DNA of 64,000 nucleotides, taken from Candidatus Pseudothioglobus singularis PS1 (GTDB lineage Bacteria; Pseudomonadota; Gammaproteobacteria; PS1; Pseudothioglobaceae). A program made the position numbers and the translations under genes. Positions 1 to 9,671 of this stretch are shown one piece after another. Numbering within the stretch: position 1 is the stretch's first letter; every line of letters starts with the position of its first letter. Under the pieces are notes generated by a model. It was not told the origin of the DNA. It saw only the letters and a program-made list of their open reading frames with translations, and searched no databases. The stretch spans positions 744,001 to 808,000 of the forward strand of contig NZ_CP006911.1 of NCBI RefSeq assembly GCF_001281385.1, given 5' to 3'.

Positions 1-1
1 T

Positions 2-1288
2 AAGTTCTTACTGAGAATAGAAGATACTGATCAAGAGCGATCAACTCAGACTTCTGTAGACGCCATTTTAGATGGAATGGAGTGGCTGGGTCTTGACTAT
101 GACGAAGGCCCAATCTATCAAAGTGATAGAACTGAGCGCTACAATGAGGTCATTAACGAACTCCTTTCAAATGGCAAGGCCTATTATTGTGATTGCTCTA
201 AAGAGCGTTTGGAAAAGATGAGAGAAAATCAGATTGCCAAAAAGGAGAAGCCTAAATACGATGGATGTTGCCGAGATAAAGCCCTAAAGAATGGCGTCAT
301 TCGATTTCTTAACCCTGACGATGGATTAGTAGTATTTCATGATTTTGTAAAGGGTGAGGTGAGAATTTCAAATTCTGAGTTAGACGATTTAATAATCTCA
401 AGGACAGATGGCTCTCCAACCTATAATTTAACTGTTGTGGTTGATGATCATGACATGGAAATTGACTGCGTAATAAGGGGCGATGATCATATCAATAATA
501 CTCCTAAACAGATTAATCTTTATAAAGCTATGGGATGGCCTTTGCCCGAGTTTGCCCACGTTCCAATGATCCTTGGCTCAGATGGCTCTCGTTTATCAAA
601 AAGACATGGAGCACTTAACCTTCTTGCATATAGGGATGAAGGCTTTTTACCTGAAGCGTTATTAAATTATATTGTGAGGCTTGGCTGGTCAAACGGAGAC
701 CAAGAAATTTTTTCAGTAGAAGAGATGATTGATCTTTTTGAACTAAAAAATATAAATAATTCTCCAGCTAGCTTCAATCAAGAAAAATTAGAGTGGATTA
801 ATCAGTCCTATATTAAGTCCACTGAAATCAATAATCTGGTTGAAAATCTTAAATGGCATCTCAATAATTTAAATATTAATCTAGATAATGGCCCTAATAT
901 TTATGAGTTGGCTGAGTCTCTAAGAGAAAGGTCAGGGTCACTAGTTGATATGGCACAGAGCTGCGTCATGTTTTATTGTGATTTTGATGCGTTTGATTCA
1001 GTTCAGGCAAATAAGGTATTCAATACTAATTCTAAGCCAATTTTAGAGGATCTAGTTGCCAATCTCAATTCAATTAATAGCTGGACTGCTGAGAACATTC
1101 ATTCAGTAATAAAGATTATTTGTGAAGGGCATGATATAGGTTTTGGTAAGGTTGGTCAGCCTTTCAGGTTGGCACTAACTGGTAATGGTAAGTCTGGAAG
1201 TATTGATATAAGCGCTCAATTTGTTGGCAAAGAAAGAACCTTGGCCAGATTAGAAAAAGCTATTGATTGGATTAATAGCAATAGTTAG
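2..1288 (+). CDS. gltX: Glutamyl-tRNA synthetase, 5'-truncated by window edge
   Basis: Class I aminoacyl-tRNA synthetase that charges tRNA-Glu in the cytoplasm. The frame is open from base 2, upstream of the first ATG at 77, and reads KFLLRIEDTDQERS, the conserved catalytic-domain segment after the HIGH motif. The N-terminal HIGH region therefore lies outside the window and the ATG at 77 is internal. The KMSKS-type loop is visible as SRLSKRHGA, followed by the helical anticodon-binding domain ending in LARLEKAIDWI. About 428 residues are present, against about 470 in the E. coli enzyme. Whether it is a discriminating GluRS (GltX1) or a paralogue cannot be settled from this fragment. Family assignment is secure. 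Confidence 0.96.
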   Translation, partial: KFLLRIEDTDQERSTQTSVDAILDGMEWLGLDYDEGPIYQSDRTERYNEVINELLSNGKAYYCDCSKERLEKMRENQIAKKEKPKYDGCCRDKALKNGVIRFLNPDDGLVVFHDFVKGEVRISNSELDDLIISRTDGSPTYNLTVVVDDHDMEIDCVIRGDDHINNTPKQINLYKAMGWPLPEFAHVPMILGSDGSRLSKRHGALNLLAYRDEGFLPEALLNYIVRLGWSNGDQEIFSVEEMIDLFELKNINNSPASFNQEKLEWINQSYIKSTEINNLVENLKWHLNNLNINLDNGPNIYELAESLRERSGSLVDMAQSCVMFYCDFDAFDSVQANKVFNTNSKPILEDLVANLNSINSWTAENIHSVIKIICEGHDIGFGKVGQPFRLALTGNGKSGSIDISAQFVGKERTLARLEKAIDWINSNS

Positions 1289-1315
1289 AAAATACTATTT
1301 CATATAAAAGAGTAA

Positions 1316-2254
1316 ATGCTTTCAAACTTCTTTCAAATCTTTCTATTGGTCTCGCCAGTCTTCCTTTTAATTATCCTTGGCAATTTTCTGAGAAGGATTA
1401 AAGTACCTGATGTATCTTTTTGGGAGATTAACGATAAGTTATGTTATTGGGTTCTCATTCCGGCATTATTATTCCACTATATATCTCAAATTAATTTATC
1501 TTCCGAAATGCTTTATAGCTATTCTATAATCATTTATGTAGGATTTTTTATTGCAATATTGACTGTTCTTATTCTAGGCAAATTGCTTGGATACCCTCCA
1601 GAAAGATGGACATCAATACTTCAAGGAGCAGTCAGACAAAATGCTTTTATTGCTTTAGCAATTACTGGAAGTCTTTTTGGAGATGAAGGTTTAAAAATAG
1701 CCTCAATATTTATGCTTATCTATGTTCCTAGCATTAATATTATTATAGTAACAACTATGGTAATGAATTTTGGCCAATCAAAAAAAAATACATCAAATAA
1801 TGAATTTAAAACTGTATTTGTCGAGTTAAGCAAAAATCCTTTTATCCTTTCAATGATTGCAGGTCTAATATTTTCAATAATTCAATCAGAAAAATTAAAA
1901 GTAATTATCGATACTTCTGGTTTGCTTGGTTCTGCAGCTCTTCCAATAATGTTATTAACTATTGGCGCTAAGATTAAGGTACGTGATTTGGCTTTAACTA
2001 TTACTCCAATCTTAATATCCAATTTTCTCAAATTATTAGCTTTGCCATTGATTGCTTTTTGTGTAGCTAATTATTTAGGGCTCAGTGAGATTGAAGTGGT
2101 AGTTGCAGTTATTTTTGCGGCCGTGCCGACAGCTGTTAGTTCTCATACACTTGCTAGACAGTTTGGAGCAGACGATCAATTAATGACTAGCATAATAACC
2201 ACGCAAGTTGTTTTGTCTTTCATCACGATACCGATATTACTTGCATTTATTTAA
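1316..2254 (+). CDS. AEC (auxin efflux carrier) family permease
   Basis: A very hydrophobic 312-residue protein with about ten predicted membrane segments in two halves of five, separated by a polar linker near residues 150-170 (NFGQSKKNTSNNEFK). The C-terminal half has AALPIMLLTIGAKI and FAAVPTAVSSHTLARQFGADD, typical of the AEC/MDL family of inner-membrane carriers for organic anions such as malate or malonate. The substrate is not predictable. It follows gltX by 27 bases. A TATAAA hexamer lies 7 bases before the ATG and there is no clear ribosome binding site, so it may have its own, nearly leaderless transcript. Confidence 0.85.
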   Translation: MLSNFFQIFLLVSPVFLLIILGNFLRRIKVPDVSFWEINDKLCYWVLIPALLFHYISQINLSSEMLYSYSIIIYVGFFIAILTVLILGKLLGYPPERWTSILQGAVRQNAFIALAITGSLFGDEGLKIASIFMLIYVPSINIIIVTTMVMNFGQSKKNTSNNEFKTVFVELSKNPFILSMIAGLIFSIIQSEKLKVIIDTSGLLGSAALPIMLLTIGAKIKVRDLALTITPILISNFLKLLALPLIAFCVANYLGLSEIEVVVAVIFAAVPTAVSSHTLARQFGADDQLMTSIITTQVVLSFITIPILLAFI

Positions 2255-2309
2255 TAAAAAATTGCCACAATTAATCTTTTTTTAAATAAACAGAATTACC
2301 TGAAAGAAG

Positions 2310-2318
2310 TGTTATAAT
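2310..2318 (+). promoter_or_regulatory. Extended -10 promoter candidate for trxA
   Basis: TG-T-TATAAT, a full extended -10 element, lies about 50 bases upstream of the trxA start in the 114-base gap after the AEC permease. No good -35 box sits 16-18 bases upstream, which extended -10 promoters tolerate. It predicts a trxA leader of about 45 nt. Sequence match only; no transcript evidence. Confidence 0.5.
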
Positions 2319-2368
2319 GTAACTTATAGGTTATTTCAACTCTATTTATACATTCCATTTTTTAGTAC

Positions 2369-2695
2369 ATGAACGACAAAATTATCGTAGTTAGTGACGC
2401 CTCTTTTGAAGAAGATGTTGTAAATTCTTCACAACCCGTATTGGTAGACTTTTGGGCAGAGTGGTGTGGTCCGTGTAAGGCTCTTGCCCCAATCCTTGAT
2501 GAAATCGCAGATGAATATGAAGGGAAAATTACAATCGCTAAAGTAAATGTTGATGAAAATGTTCAATTACCCCCCAAATATGGCATAAGAGGAATTCCTA
2601 CTATGCTTTTATTTAAAGATGGAGCTGTTCAGGCCACAAAGGTTGGCGCTCTCTCAAAGCCGAATCTAAACGCTTTCTTGGATTCAAATATTTAA
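2369..2695 (+). CDS. trxA: Thioredoxin 1
   Basis: Cytoplasmic protein-disulfide reductase that donates electrons to ribonucleotide reductase, PAPS reductase and other targets. The 108-residue protein is the usual length and carries the canonical active site WAEWCGPCK with redox cysteines 33 and 36. The cis-proline loop is RGIPT and the C-terminal part is [14 protein letters not shown]. It sits directly upstream of rho, the common gammaproteobacterial order trxA-rho. An extended -10 lies upstream. No Shine-Dalgarno sequence is evident before the ATG (TTTTTTAGTAC). No oddities. Confidence 0.97.
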   Translation: MNDKIIVVSDASFEEDVVNSSQPVLVDFWAEWCGPCKALAPILDEIADEYEGKITIAKVNVDENVQLPPKYGIRGIPTMLLFKDGAVQATKVGALSKPNLNAFLDSNI

Positions 2696-2749
2696 TAATT
2701 AAACCAATTTCCTAAACAAATAATATAAAACTTAAATTAAATACTCTTT

Positions 2750-2778
2750 AAACAAACATTTATTTCTATTGTTTGTTT
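2750..2778 (+). promoter_or_regulatory. Perfect 9-bp inverted repeat in the trxA-rho leader
   Basis: AAACAAACA (2750-2758) and TGTTTGTTT (2770-2778) form a perfect 9-bp stem with an 11-nt loop, 43 bases before the rho start codon. A small GGCA-TTA-TGCC palindrome follows at about 2784-2794. There is no U-tract directly after the first stem, so it is not a standard terminator. Rho is autoregulated by leader attenuation in other gammaproteobacteria, and this structure could take part. That link is inference. Confidence 0.4.
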
Positions 2779-2821
2779 CCTATGGCATTATGCCAATTCT
2801 TAAAAAAACTTATAAATCTAT

Positions 2822-4084
2822 ATGAAACTATCAGAACTTAAAATTAAAACGCCTGCCGAACTTCTTGAACTTGCTCAATCTCTTGGTATTGAGAATATTT
2901 CTAGAGCAAAAAAACAAACTCTCATCTTCGCAATTCTTAAACATAAGGCTGATAACGAAGAGGAGGTTCTGGGAGATGGTGTTTTAGATATCTTACAAGA
3001 GGGTTATGGCTTCTTAAGATCTTCAAATGATTCATATGTTTCTGGCCCTGATGACATTTATGTCTCACCCAATCAAATTAGACGATTTAATCTCTCGACT
3101 GGTGATGTTGTTACTGGAAAAATTAGAGCCCCAAAGAAAGGTGAAAAATATTTTGCGCTTGTAAAGGTTTCAGAAGTAAATGAAGATTCACCTGAAAATA
3201 TTAGAAATCGGATCCCATTTTCTTCCCTTACACCACTTCATCCAAATCAAAGACTTGGACTTGAGCTAGGAAATGGTGGTACAGAAGATATTACAGCAAG
3301 AGTCATTGATCTTGTTGCACCATTTGGAAAAGGACAAAGAGGGCTATTAGTTGCCCCACCTAAGGCAGGTAAGACAATGATTATGCAAAATATCGCTTCT
3401 TCAATAGCAGTTAACCATCCTGAATGTGAATTAATTGTATTGTTGATCGATGAAAGACCTGAAGAAGTAACTGAAATGGAGCGAACAGTTCGAGGTGAGG
3501 TTATTTCTTCAACTTTTGATGAACCAGCCAAAAGACATGTTCAGGTTGCAGAGATTGTTATTGAAAAGGCAAAAAGAAGAGCTGAGCAAGGTAAAGACGT
3601 CATTATTCTGCTTGATTCAATAACTCGTCTTGCGAGGGCATACAATACAGTTGCTCCATCCTCAGGGAAGGTCCTAACTGGCGGAGTTGATGCTAATGCA
3701 CTCCAAAGGCCAAAGCGTTTTTTTGGAGCAGCTCGTAATATTGAAAATGGTGGTAGTATTACTATAATTGCAACAGCTTTAGTTGATACTGGATCTAAGA
3801 TGGATGAAGTCATTTATCAGGAGTTTAAAGGTACCGGCAATATGGAGCTTCATCTTGAAAGAAGATTGTCTGAAAAACGCATCTTCCCTGCTATAAACAT
3901 TAATGCCTCTGGTACAAGGCGTGAGGAGCTTATCACAGATGAACAAGAACTCCAAAAAATGTGGATTTTAAGAAAAATTCTTCATCCAATGGATACTGTC
4001 GAAGCTGCTGAGTTTTTAATTGAAAGACTAAGATTCACCAAGACTAATGATGAGTTTTTCGATTCGATGAAACAAAAGAAGTAA
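2822..4084 (+). CDS. rho: Transcription termination factor Rho
   Basis: Hexameric RNA-dependent ATPase/helicase that releases RNA polymerase at Rho-dependent terminators. The 420 residues match the usual length of about 419. The order is an N-terminal helical Rho_N domain ([14 protein letters not shown]), the cold-shock-like primary RNA-binding site (GYGFLRS, residues 61-67), then the ATPase with Walker A APPKAGKT (178-185), a Walker B-like [14 protein letters not shown], and the Q/R-loop region [21 protein letters not shown]. The C-terminus is [15 protein letters not shown]. It follows trxA with a structured leader between them and is followed by lptF. No truncation or insertion. Confidence 0.98.
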   Translation: MKLSELKIKTPAELLELAQSLGIENISRAKKQTLIFAILKHKADNEEEVLGDGVLDILQEGYGFLRSSNDSYVSGPDDIYVSPNQIRRFNLSTGDVVTGKIRAPKKGEKYFALVKVSEVNEDSPENIRNRIPFSSLTPLHPNQRLGLELGNGGTEDITARVIDLVAPFGKGQRGLLVAPPKAGKTMIMQNIASSIAVNHPECELIVLLIDERPEEVTEMERTVRGEVISSTFDEPAKRHVQVAEIVIEKAKRRAEQGKDVIILLDSITRLARAYNTVAPSSGKVLTGGVDANALQRPKRFFGAARNIENGGSITIIATALVDTGSKMDEVIYQEFKGTGNMELHLERRLSEKRIFPAININASGTRREELITDEQELQKMWILRKILHPMDTVEAAEFLIERLRFTKTNDEFFDSMKQKK

Positions 4085-4123
4085 AGGCTCGCTTATCAGC
4101 AAGGGTAATTTATAATTAACTTT

Positions 4124-5290
4124 ATGCTGTATAAAATCTTTAATATTCCAAATACAATAATTTCAAGATATCTACTGAAAAATTTAATCATTTTTCTTTT
4201 ATCTATTTTTTTTATTGTTGGGCTTATCGTTTTTGGTAATCAATTTGTCTTAACAGTTCAAGAAAGTGTTGAGCATGGTATTCCTTTTCAGGAACTTATG
4301 CCAATTGTTGGTTTTAATATGCTACGCGATATACCCGTCATATTTTCACTTTCTCTTTTCTTAGCAATTATAATTTCTATATCTCAAATGTATAAAAGCT
4401 CAGAAGCAGTTGTTATGAATTCTTTTGGTATGGGGGATAAAGCATTTATATATTATATTCAGCCAATAGTTATCTTCTCTTTTATTGTAGTTTTTTTTCT
4501 TACTATTTATGCTGTTCCATGGGCAAAACAGCAAAAGAGTTATGCGGAGGATGAAACTGTTAATGCTTCTGAGTTTTCTTTTATTACTGAAGGAAAGTTT
4601 GAAAATTTTAAAAATGGTGAGATTATTTTTTATGCTTCAGAATCATCAGGTATTGATAATGCAGGTGAGCAAAATATGGAAGAAGTCTTTATCTATGTGT
4701 CAAGTAAAGAGAGTCCAGTTATTGTTTTAGCTTCTGAAGCTACAAAGTATACTGACTCTAAAAATCAAAGTATTTATTTAAGACTTAAAGATGGCGTTAG
4801 ATATGAAGGACTTCCTGGCAATCTAAATGTAAACATATTAGATTTTGATCAATATGATTTAGAGATAGTTTCTGGTGAAGTTCAAAAGTCGCTCTCTAAT
4901 TTTTCTGAAGTTGAAGAAAAAACTTCAATCAATTTGTTAACTGATGATAGTTTGCTAGCAAATGCTGAGATGCAGTGGCGCTTTTCACAGCCAATATCAA
5001 TTTTAATTTTATCTATTATTGGAGTTCTTTTGGGCAAAGCCTCTCCAAGAAATGGCAAGGGCATTAATTTGTTAATTGGTGTTTTAATTTTTATGATTTA
5101 TAACAATGGATTATTGGTAGCCAAAACTTCAATTGAAAATGGAGAATTAAATCCTATGGTAGGCTTATGGTCAGTTCATTTATTGTTTATTTTATTTTTC
5201 CTTTTTTTGTATCACTTAAGAGAAGGAAAATTATTATATTTTATTGATAAAATACTTATTTTATTTAAACCAGAGAAAAAAAATGTCTAG
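4124..5290 (+). CDS. lptF: LPS export ABC transporter permease LptF
   Basis: YjgP/YjgQ-family inner-membrane permease that, with LptG and the ATPase LptB, extracts lipopolysaccharide and feeds the Lpt bridge to LptD. The 388 residues show an N-terminal block ([18 protein letters not shown] and following), a large periplasmic beta-jellyroll in the middle ([21 protein letters not shown] onwards), then the C-terminal membrane block with [14 protein letters not shown]. The family pair lptF-lptG is usually adjacent, but only one member is here. I call it LptF because of the N-terminal layout and [16 protein letters not shown], but LptG cannot be fully excluded. TATAAT lies 7 bases before the ATG and there is no ribosome binding site. 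The 3' end overlaps queF by 8 bases. Confidence 0.85.
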   Translation: MLYKIFNIPNTIISRYLLKNLIIFLLSIFFIVGLIVFGNQFVLTVQESVEHGIPFQELMPIVGFNMLRDIPVIFSLSLFLAIIISISQMYKSSEAVVMNSFGMGDKAFIYYIQPIVIFSFIVVFFLTIYAVPWAKQQKSYAEDETVNASEFSFITEGKFENFKNGEIIFYASESSGIDNAGEQNMEEVFIYVSSKESPVIVLASEATKYTDSKNQSIYLRLKDGVRYEGLPGNLNVNILDFDQYDLEIVSGEVQKSLSNFSEVEEKTSINLLTDDSLLANAEMQWRFSQPISILILSIIGVLLGKASPRNGKGINLLIGVLIFMIYNNGLLVAKTSIENGELNPMVGLWSVHLLFILFFLFLYHLREGKLLYFIDKILILFKPEKKNV

Positions 5291-5669
5291 TTCACCAAGT
5301 AAAATATTAGAAGTCTTTGACAATCCCAATTCTGAAAGAGATTTCGTAATTCGAATTGATTCATCAGAATTTACATGTTTATGTCCATTAACAGGCCAGC
5401 CTGATTTTGCTGATATTCATATTGAGTATATTGCAGATAAATTTTGTGTTGAGCTAAAAGCATTAAAGAATTATTTCTGGTCGTATAGAAATGAAGGGGC
5501 TTTTCATGAGGCTGTAACAAATAAGATTTTAGATGATTTAGTTGAGGTTATGGATCCTCGTTTTATAAGACTAAAAGCTGTCTTTAATGTTAGAGGTGGG
5601 GTCTATACAAATGTTGAATGCGAACATAGAAAAGAAGGTTGGTCTCCAAGAGAAGTTGTTAGTATATGA
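5283..5669 (+). CDS. queF: NADPH-dependent 7-cyano-7-deazaguanine reductase (short QueF)
   Basis: Reduces preQ0 to preQ1 in queuosine biosynthesis. The start at 5283 ([12 protein letters not shown]) is preferred over an upstream in-frame start at 5244, which would lie deep inside lptF. The 128-residue protein has the QueF motif [16 protein letters not shown] with the catalytic thioimide-forming cysteine at 34 and aspartate at 41, and the NADPH-binding element AFHEAVTN. It is the short, single-domain (B. subtilis-like) form, unlike the two-domain E. coli enzyme of about 280 residues. It overlaps lptF by 8 bases and shares an ATGA with pcnB, so the three genes are probably translationally coupled. 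Confidence 0.93.
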   Translation: MSSSPSKILEVFDNPNSERDFVIRIDSSEFTCLCPLTGQPDFADIHIEYIADKFCVELKALKNYFWSYRNEGAFHEAVTNKILDDLVEVMDPRFIRLKAVFNVRGGVYTNVECEHRKEGWSPREVVSI

Positions 5670-6805
5670 GTCCAATTCGTCAAAAGGTTAAATTTGACAA
5701 AAAATTATTAGATCAAGATGCTTTAAAGATCTTAAAAAAATTAAATAAATCAGACCATGAGACTTATTTAGTAGGGGGTTGTATAAGAGATATTCTTCTT
5801 GGACACAAACCTAAGGACTTTGATATAGCAACTAGTGCAACACCAGAACAAATTCATAAACTTTTTAAACGCTCTAGAATTATTGGAAGGCGTTTTAAGT
5901 TAGTTCATATTATGTTTTCAGCAAGAAAATTCATTGAAGTTGCAACTTTTCGTGCTGGTAAAGTCCAAACTTCAAATGATGGTTTGGTGCTTAGAGATAA
6001 TTATTATGGTGCCCTAGAAGACGATGTTTTTCGAAGAGACTTTACTGTAAATGGTCTTTATTATGATATTAAAAAATCTGAAATTATCGATTATGTGGGT
6101 GGGCTTGATGATCTAAAAGCTTTAAAAATTAAAATGATTGGTGACCCCTCAGAGCGTTTTGAGGAAGATCCAGTTAGGATGATTCGAGCAGTTCGTTTTC
6201 AGGCAAAATTGAATGCGAATATTGAATCTCAGCTTATTGAAGCAATTCAAGCAAACTCTCAGTTACTTGTAAAAATCCCTCCAGCAAGACTTTATGAGGA
6301 GGTTATTAAGCTTTTTCATAATGAAAATTCGATTGAAATATTCCATGAGCTTGATCGACTGGGTCTTTTAAGACATCTTTTTTCACAAACTAAAGAAAAC
6401 CCATTTGTTGATTCCTCTTTAATCAATACCTCTGAAAGAATCAGGAATGGCAACAGTGTTACACCTGCTTTTTTATTTGCAGTTTTCCTGTGGTCTGCAG
6501 TGAATAAAAGGTTTAATCAAATAAGTAAAAAAAACAAATCTCGAATTGAGTTAATGCTTCAGGCTTCTGAAGATGTCATTAAGAAACAAACACAGCAAGT
6601 GATGATGCCTAGATGGCTCTCATCTCGAGTCAAGGACATATGGTTAATGCAATATCAGTTAGAGAACTATAATCCAAAAAAATCAAAAGCACTTATTAGA
6701 AACCCTCGTTTTAGGATGGCTTATGATTTTCTTGTGTTAAGATCTGAAAGTATTGATAAAGATTTAAGAGCTAAAGCAGAGTATTGGACCAATATTCAAA
6801 AATGA
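5666..6805 (+). CDS. pcnB: Poly(A) polymerase I
   Basis: Class II nucleotidyltransferase that adds 3' poly(A) tails to RNA and targets it for decay. The N-terminal catalytic head has [13 protein letters not shown] (GG at 37-38) and the metal-binding DFDIAT (Asp 51 and 53). The poly(A) polymerase signature [13 protein letters not shown] separates it from tRNA CCA-adding enzymes. At 379 residues it is shorter than the E. coli protein (about 465) and lacks the basic C-terminal tail. Its start codon overlaps the queF stop (ATGA) and its stop overlaps the next start in the same way. Confidence 0.9.
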   Translation: MSPIRQKVKFDKKLLDQDALKILKKLNKSDHETYLVGGCIRDILLGHKPKDFDIATSATPEQIHKLFKRSRIIGRRFKLVHIMFSARKFIEVATFRAGKVQTSNDGLVLRDNYYGALEDDVFRRDFTVNGLYYDIKKSEIIDYVGGLDDLKALKIKMIGDPSERFEEDPVRMIRAVRFQAKLNANIESQLIEAIQANSQLLVKIPPARLYEEVIKLFHNENSIEIFHELDRLGLLRHLFSQTKENPFVDSSLINTSERIRNGNSVTPAFLFAVFLWSAVNKRFNQISKKNKSRIELMLQASEDVIKKQTQQVMMPRWLSSRVKDIWLMQYQLENYNPKKSKALIRNPRFRMAYDFLVLRSESIDKDLRAKAEYWTNIQK

Positions 6806-7617
6806 AATCTGTATTAATTACAGGCTGTTCAAGTGGCATTGGTCTTTGTATAGCAAAAGGACTTAAAGATAAAGGTTATCGAGTCTTTGCTTCAGCAAGA
6901 TCTCCTGATGATGTCAAAAACCTTCAAAATCTTGGTTTTGAGTCTCTTCTTTTAGATTTAGCTTCATCAGAGTCAATAAATGATGCAGTAATTAAACTTT
7001 TTGAAATGACTGATAATGTTTATGCACTAATCAATAATGGGGCTTATGGTCAAGCTGGCGCCCTTGAGGATATTTCGAGAGATACTCTAGAAAAACAGTT
7101 TCAATCTAATGTTTTTGGTTGGCATGAGCTTACAAACTTAGTCCTTCCTGGGATGAGAAATATTAATTCGGGTAGAATTATCTACATAAGCTCTGTACTG
7201 GGTTTTGTGGCAATGCCTTCAAGGGGTGCATATGTTGCATCAAAGTTTGCTATTGAAGGGCTTGTTGGCACATTACGATTAGAGCTGAGAGATACAAATA
7301 TCAAGCTTTCTTCAATACAACCAGGTCCAATAGAATCAAAATTTAGAGAGAACGCTTATTTGGCATTCAAGAAAAATATTGATATTTCTAAAAGTCATTA
7401 CCAGACTCAATACAAAGTAATGATAAAGAGGCTTAAGTCAGGCCAAAATGTTAAATTCACTCTGCCTCCTGAGGCAGTTTTAAAGTGTGCAATACATGCA
7501 TTAGAGTCCAGCAATCCAAAAAATTACTATCGAGTCACCTTTCCAACAAAACTTTTTTCTTTGTTAGGTAAAATATTCCCTAGTAAATGGATGGATAATA
7601 TCTTAAATCAATCATAA
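6802..7617 (+). CDS. Short-chain dehydrogenase/reductase (classical SDR)
   Basis: NAD(P)-dependent Rossmann-fold oxidoreductase of unknown substrate. Motifs: cofactor loop TGCSSGIG near the N-terminus, NNGAYG in the NNAG position, catalytic serine in YISSVLG, and YVASK for the catalytic Tyr and Lys. The ATG at 6802 is chosen because it overlaps the pcnB stop (ATGA) and gives [12 protein letters not shown] at 6784 would add six residues inside pcnB. The protein is 271 residues long. The C-terminal part (YYRVTFPTKLFSLLGKIFP) resembles short-chain enzymes acting on lipophilic substrates, but that is weak. It sits 13 bases before xseB. Confidence 0.85.
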   Translation: MKSVLITGCSSGIGLCIAKGLKDKGYRVFASARSPDDVKNLQNLGFESLLLDLASSESINDAVIKLFEMTDNVYALINNGAYGQAGALEDISRDTLEKQFQSNVFGWHELTNLVLPGMRNINSGRIIYISSVLGFVAMPSRGAYVASKFAIEGLVGTLRLELRDTNIKLSSIQPGPIESKFRENAYLAFKKNIDISKSHYQTQYKVMIKRLKSGQNVKFTLPPEAVLKCAIHALESSNPKNYYRVTFPTKLFSLLGKIFPSKWMDNILNQS

Positions 7618-7630
7618 GCGAGAGACTCTA

Positions 7631-7858
7631 ATGGCGGCTGAAAAATTCAATTTCAATAAAGGCTTGTTAAAGCTTGAGGAAATCATTAGCAAAATGGAGT
7701 CGGGTGATTTAAGCCTAGAGGAGTCGCTTAAATACTTTGAAGAGGGGGTTAAAATCCATAGGCAATGCCATACTGCGCTTACGGATGCTGAGCAGCGTAT
7801 TAGTGTTTTAAGTGAAAGCGATAACTACAACGAAGAAAAGTCTTTTGAAGATTCATGA
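7631..7858 (+). CDS. xseB: Exodeoxyribonuclease VII small subunit
   Basis: Small helical subunit of the XseA/XseB nuclease, which degrades single-stranded DNA into short oligonucleotides. The 75 residues are the normal length and contain the family segment LEEIISKMESGDLSLEESLKYFEEGVKIHRQCHTAL (positions about 16-51). The large subunit xseA is not in this window. It is followed by ispA with overlapping ends, the conserved gammaproteobacterial pairing xseB-ispA. No oddities apart from the acidic tail NYNEEKSFEDS. Confidence 0.92.
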   Translation: MAAEKFNFNKGLLKLEEIISKMESGDLSLEESLKYFEEGVKIHRQCHTALTDAEQRISVLSESDNYNEEKSFEDS

Positions 7859-8720
7859 CCAGTATAGGGAGAGAGTTAACTCCTGTTTGGACAGTTTTTT
7901 AGGCTCTATTCCTTCAAGTCCTAACTCTGATATAGAGCTTAGGGATGTTATGAAGTATAGCGTTTTAGCTGGAGGAAAGAGGTTTAGGCCAATCTTAACC
8001 TATACAGTAGCTAGTTTATATGACTCAGAAATAGAAAAAGCTGACTCATGCGCTAGTGCAATTGAATTAATTCATATTTACTCTCTAATCCATGATGACT
8101 TACCTGCAATGGATAACGATGACATAAGACACAATCAGCTTTCCAATCACAAGGTTTTTGGCGAGGCTCAAGCTATTCTTGCTGGCGATGGTCTCCAGGC
8201 TTTGGCATTTAGTTTAATTTCAAATGACCCTCTTATTAATGCTGATACAAAAATAAAGCTTTTAGAGTTAATGGCTAAATCATCCTATGCTATGGCAGAG
8301 GGGCAATCAATTGATTTATCTGTTGTCTCCAAAAAAGTTGATCTCAATATTCTTAATAAAATGCATCAAAAGAAAACTGGCGCATTACTAAATTGTTCTA
8401 TTAAATTTGGTGCATTATTACATAATGCAAGTGAAAATGATTTATCAATACTAGAGTCTTTCGCAAGTCATTTAGGGCTTGCCTATCAGATTCAAGATGA
8501 TGTTTTAGATGTAACTACTTCTGACGAAGTATTGGGTAAGCGTCAAAACTCAGATGCAGTAAAAAACAAACCTTCCTACCCTTCAATAATTGGCCTGAAT
8601 GAGTCCATCAAAACTTTTGAAAATCTATACCAAAATGCTCAAGAAGAATTGTCTCATTTGAGCGTTGATTGTGGGCCATTAAGCTTGCTTACAACAAGAC
8701 TCATGAATAGGTCATATTAA
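7812..8720 (+). CDS. ispA: Farnesyl diphosphate synthase
   Basis: Condenses isopentenyl and allylic diphosphates to geranyl and farnesyl diphosphate, feeding quinone and undecaprenyl synthesis. Both aspartate-rich magnesium-binding motifs are present: DDLPAMDNDD (about residues 95-104) and DDVLD. The substrate-binding GGKRFRP is also visible. The start is uncertain. GTG 7812 overlaps xseB by 47 bases. TTG at 7845 gives MKIHDQYRERVN and a 14-base overlap, and fits the usual N-terminus about equally well. The dxs gene often found next is absent. Instead ispA converges on fabH and their stop codons overlap. Confidence 0.92.
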   Translation: MKAITTTKKSLLKIHDQYRERVNSCLDSFLGSIPSSPNSDIELRDVMKYSVLAGGKRFRPILTYTVASLYDSEIEKADSCASAIELIHIYSLIHDDLPAMDNDDIRHNQLSNHKVFGEAQAILAGDGLQALAFSLISNDPLINADTKIKLLELMAKSSYAMAEGQSIDLSVVSKKVDLNILNKMHQKKTGALLNCSIKFGALLHNASENDLSILESFASHLGLAYQIQDDVLDVTTSDEVLGKRQNSDAVKNKPSYPSIIGLNESIKTFENLYQNAQEELSHLSVDCGPLSLLTTRLMNRSY

Positions 8721-9661
8721 TACTCTAAGAGTACACTTCCCCAGCTAAAGCCGCCACCAATTCCTTCAAATAGCAGTGTATCTCCTTTTTTTATTCTTCC
8801 ATCACGAACCCCAACGTCAAGTGCAAGAGGTATAGACGCTGCTGAGGTATTGCCATGTTTATCAAGGGTTTGAATCACCTTTTCCATTGGTAGTTTGATT
8901 CTTTTTGCAACAGCCTTGATGATTCGAATATTTGCCTGATGCGGAACCATCCAAGTCAAGTCTTCTGAGCTCATATTGCATTCATTGAGGGTCTCTTCTG
9001 CAAGGTCTGAAAGTCTATTAACAGCAATTTTAAAAACTTCATTACCTTCCATCTGGATTGTTCCAAGCTCATCAATACCATTATTATTTACGTGAAGAGA
9101 AGAAAGGTAGCTACCATCACTAAAAAGCTTTGAATGTTTAATACCTGTTGTGTTATCTGCACTTAAAACTACTGCTCCAGCCCCATCAGCAAATAAAATA
9201 GCCGTTGATCGATCAGACCAATCAACAATTTTTGACATCGTTTCACTGCCAACTACTAAAATATTTTTAGCACTTCCATTTTCAATATATTGCTGTGCGG
9301 TTGTTAAAGCGAAGACAAAGCCTGCACATACTGCTTGAAGATCAAAGGCTGGGCATGAGGCCCCAAGTCGATTTTGAAGCATTGTTGCAGTTGCAGGAAA
9401 AATTTTGTCTGGCGTTGTTGTTGAAAGAATAATAAGATCAATTTCTTCTGGCTCAATCTTCGCCATTGAAAGGGCTTTAATGCTTGCTTCAAGGGCAAGA
9501 TCACAAGTATTTTGGCCAGTTACAATCCTTCTTTCCTTGATACCTGTTCTTGCAGTAATCCACTCGTCAGAGGTGTCAAGGGTTTTTTCAAGATCAAAAT
9601 TAGTGACAACTTTTGTAGGTAAATAACTTCCAGTTCCAGTAATTCTTGCATATTTTTTCAT
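8717..9661 (-). CDS. fabH: 3-oxoacyl-ACP synthase III (KAS III)
   Basis: Starts fatty-acid chains by condensing acetyl-CoA with malonyl-ACP. The catalytic triad is visible: Cys112 in LQAVCAGF, His241 in VPHQANIR and Asn271 in HGNTSAAS. The 314 residues match the family length of about 317. It is the last gene of the minus-strand block yceD-rpmF-plsX-fabH. In E. coli this block continues into fabD-fabG-acpP, but here it ends against the convergent ispA, so the rest of the fatty-acid genes lie elsewhere. Spacing to plsX is 10 bases, consistent with an operon. Confidence 0.97.
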   Translation of the reverse strand: MKKYARITGTGSYLPTKVVTNFDLEKTLDTSDEWITARTGIKERRIVTGQNTCDLALEASIKALSMAKIEPEEIDLIILSTTTPDKIFPATATMLQNRLGASCPAFDLQAVCAGFVFALTTAQQYIENGSAKNILVVGSETMSKIVDWSDRSTAILFADGAGAVVLSADNTTGIKHSKLFSDGSYLSSLHVNNNGIDELGTIQMEGNEVFKIAVNRLSDLAEETLNECNMSSEDLTWMVPHQANIRIIKAVAKRIKLPMEKVIQTLDKHGNTSAASIPLALDVGVRDGRIKKGDTLLFEGIGGGFSWGSVLLEY

Positions 9662-9671
9662 GATCTAATAA

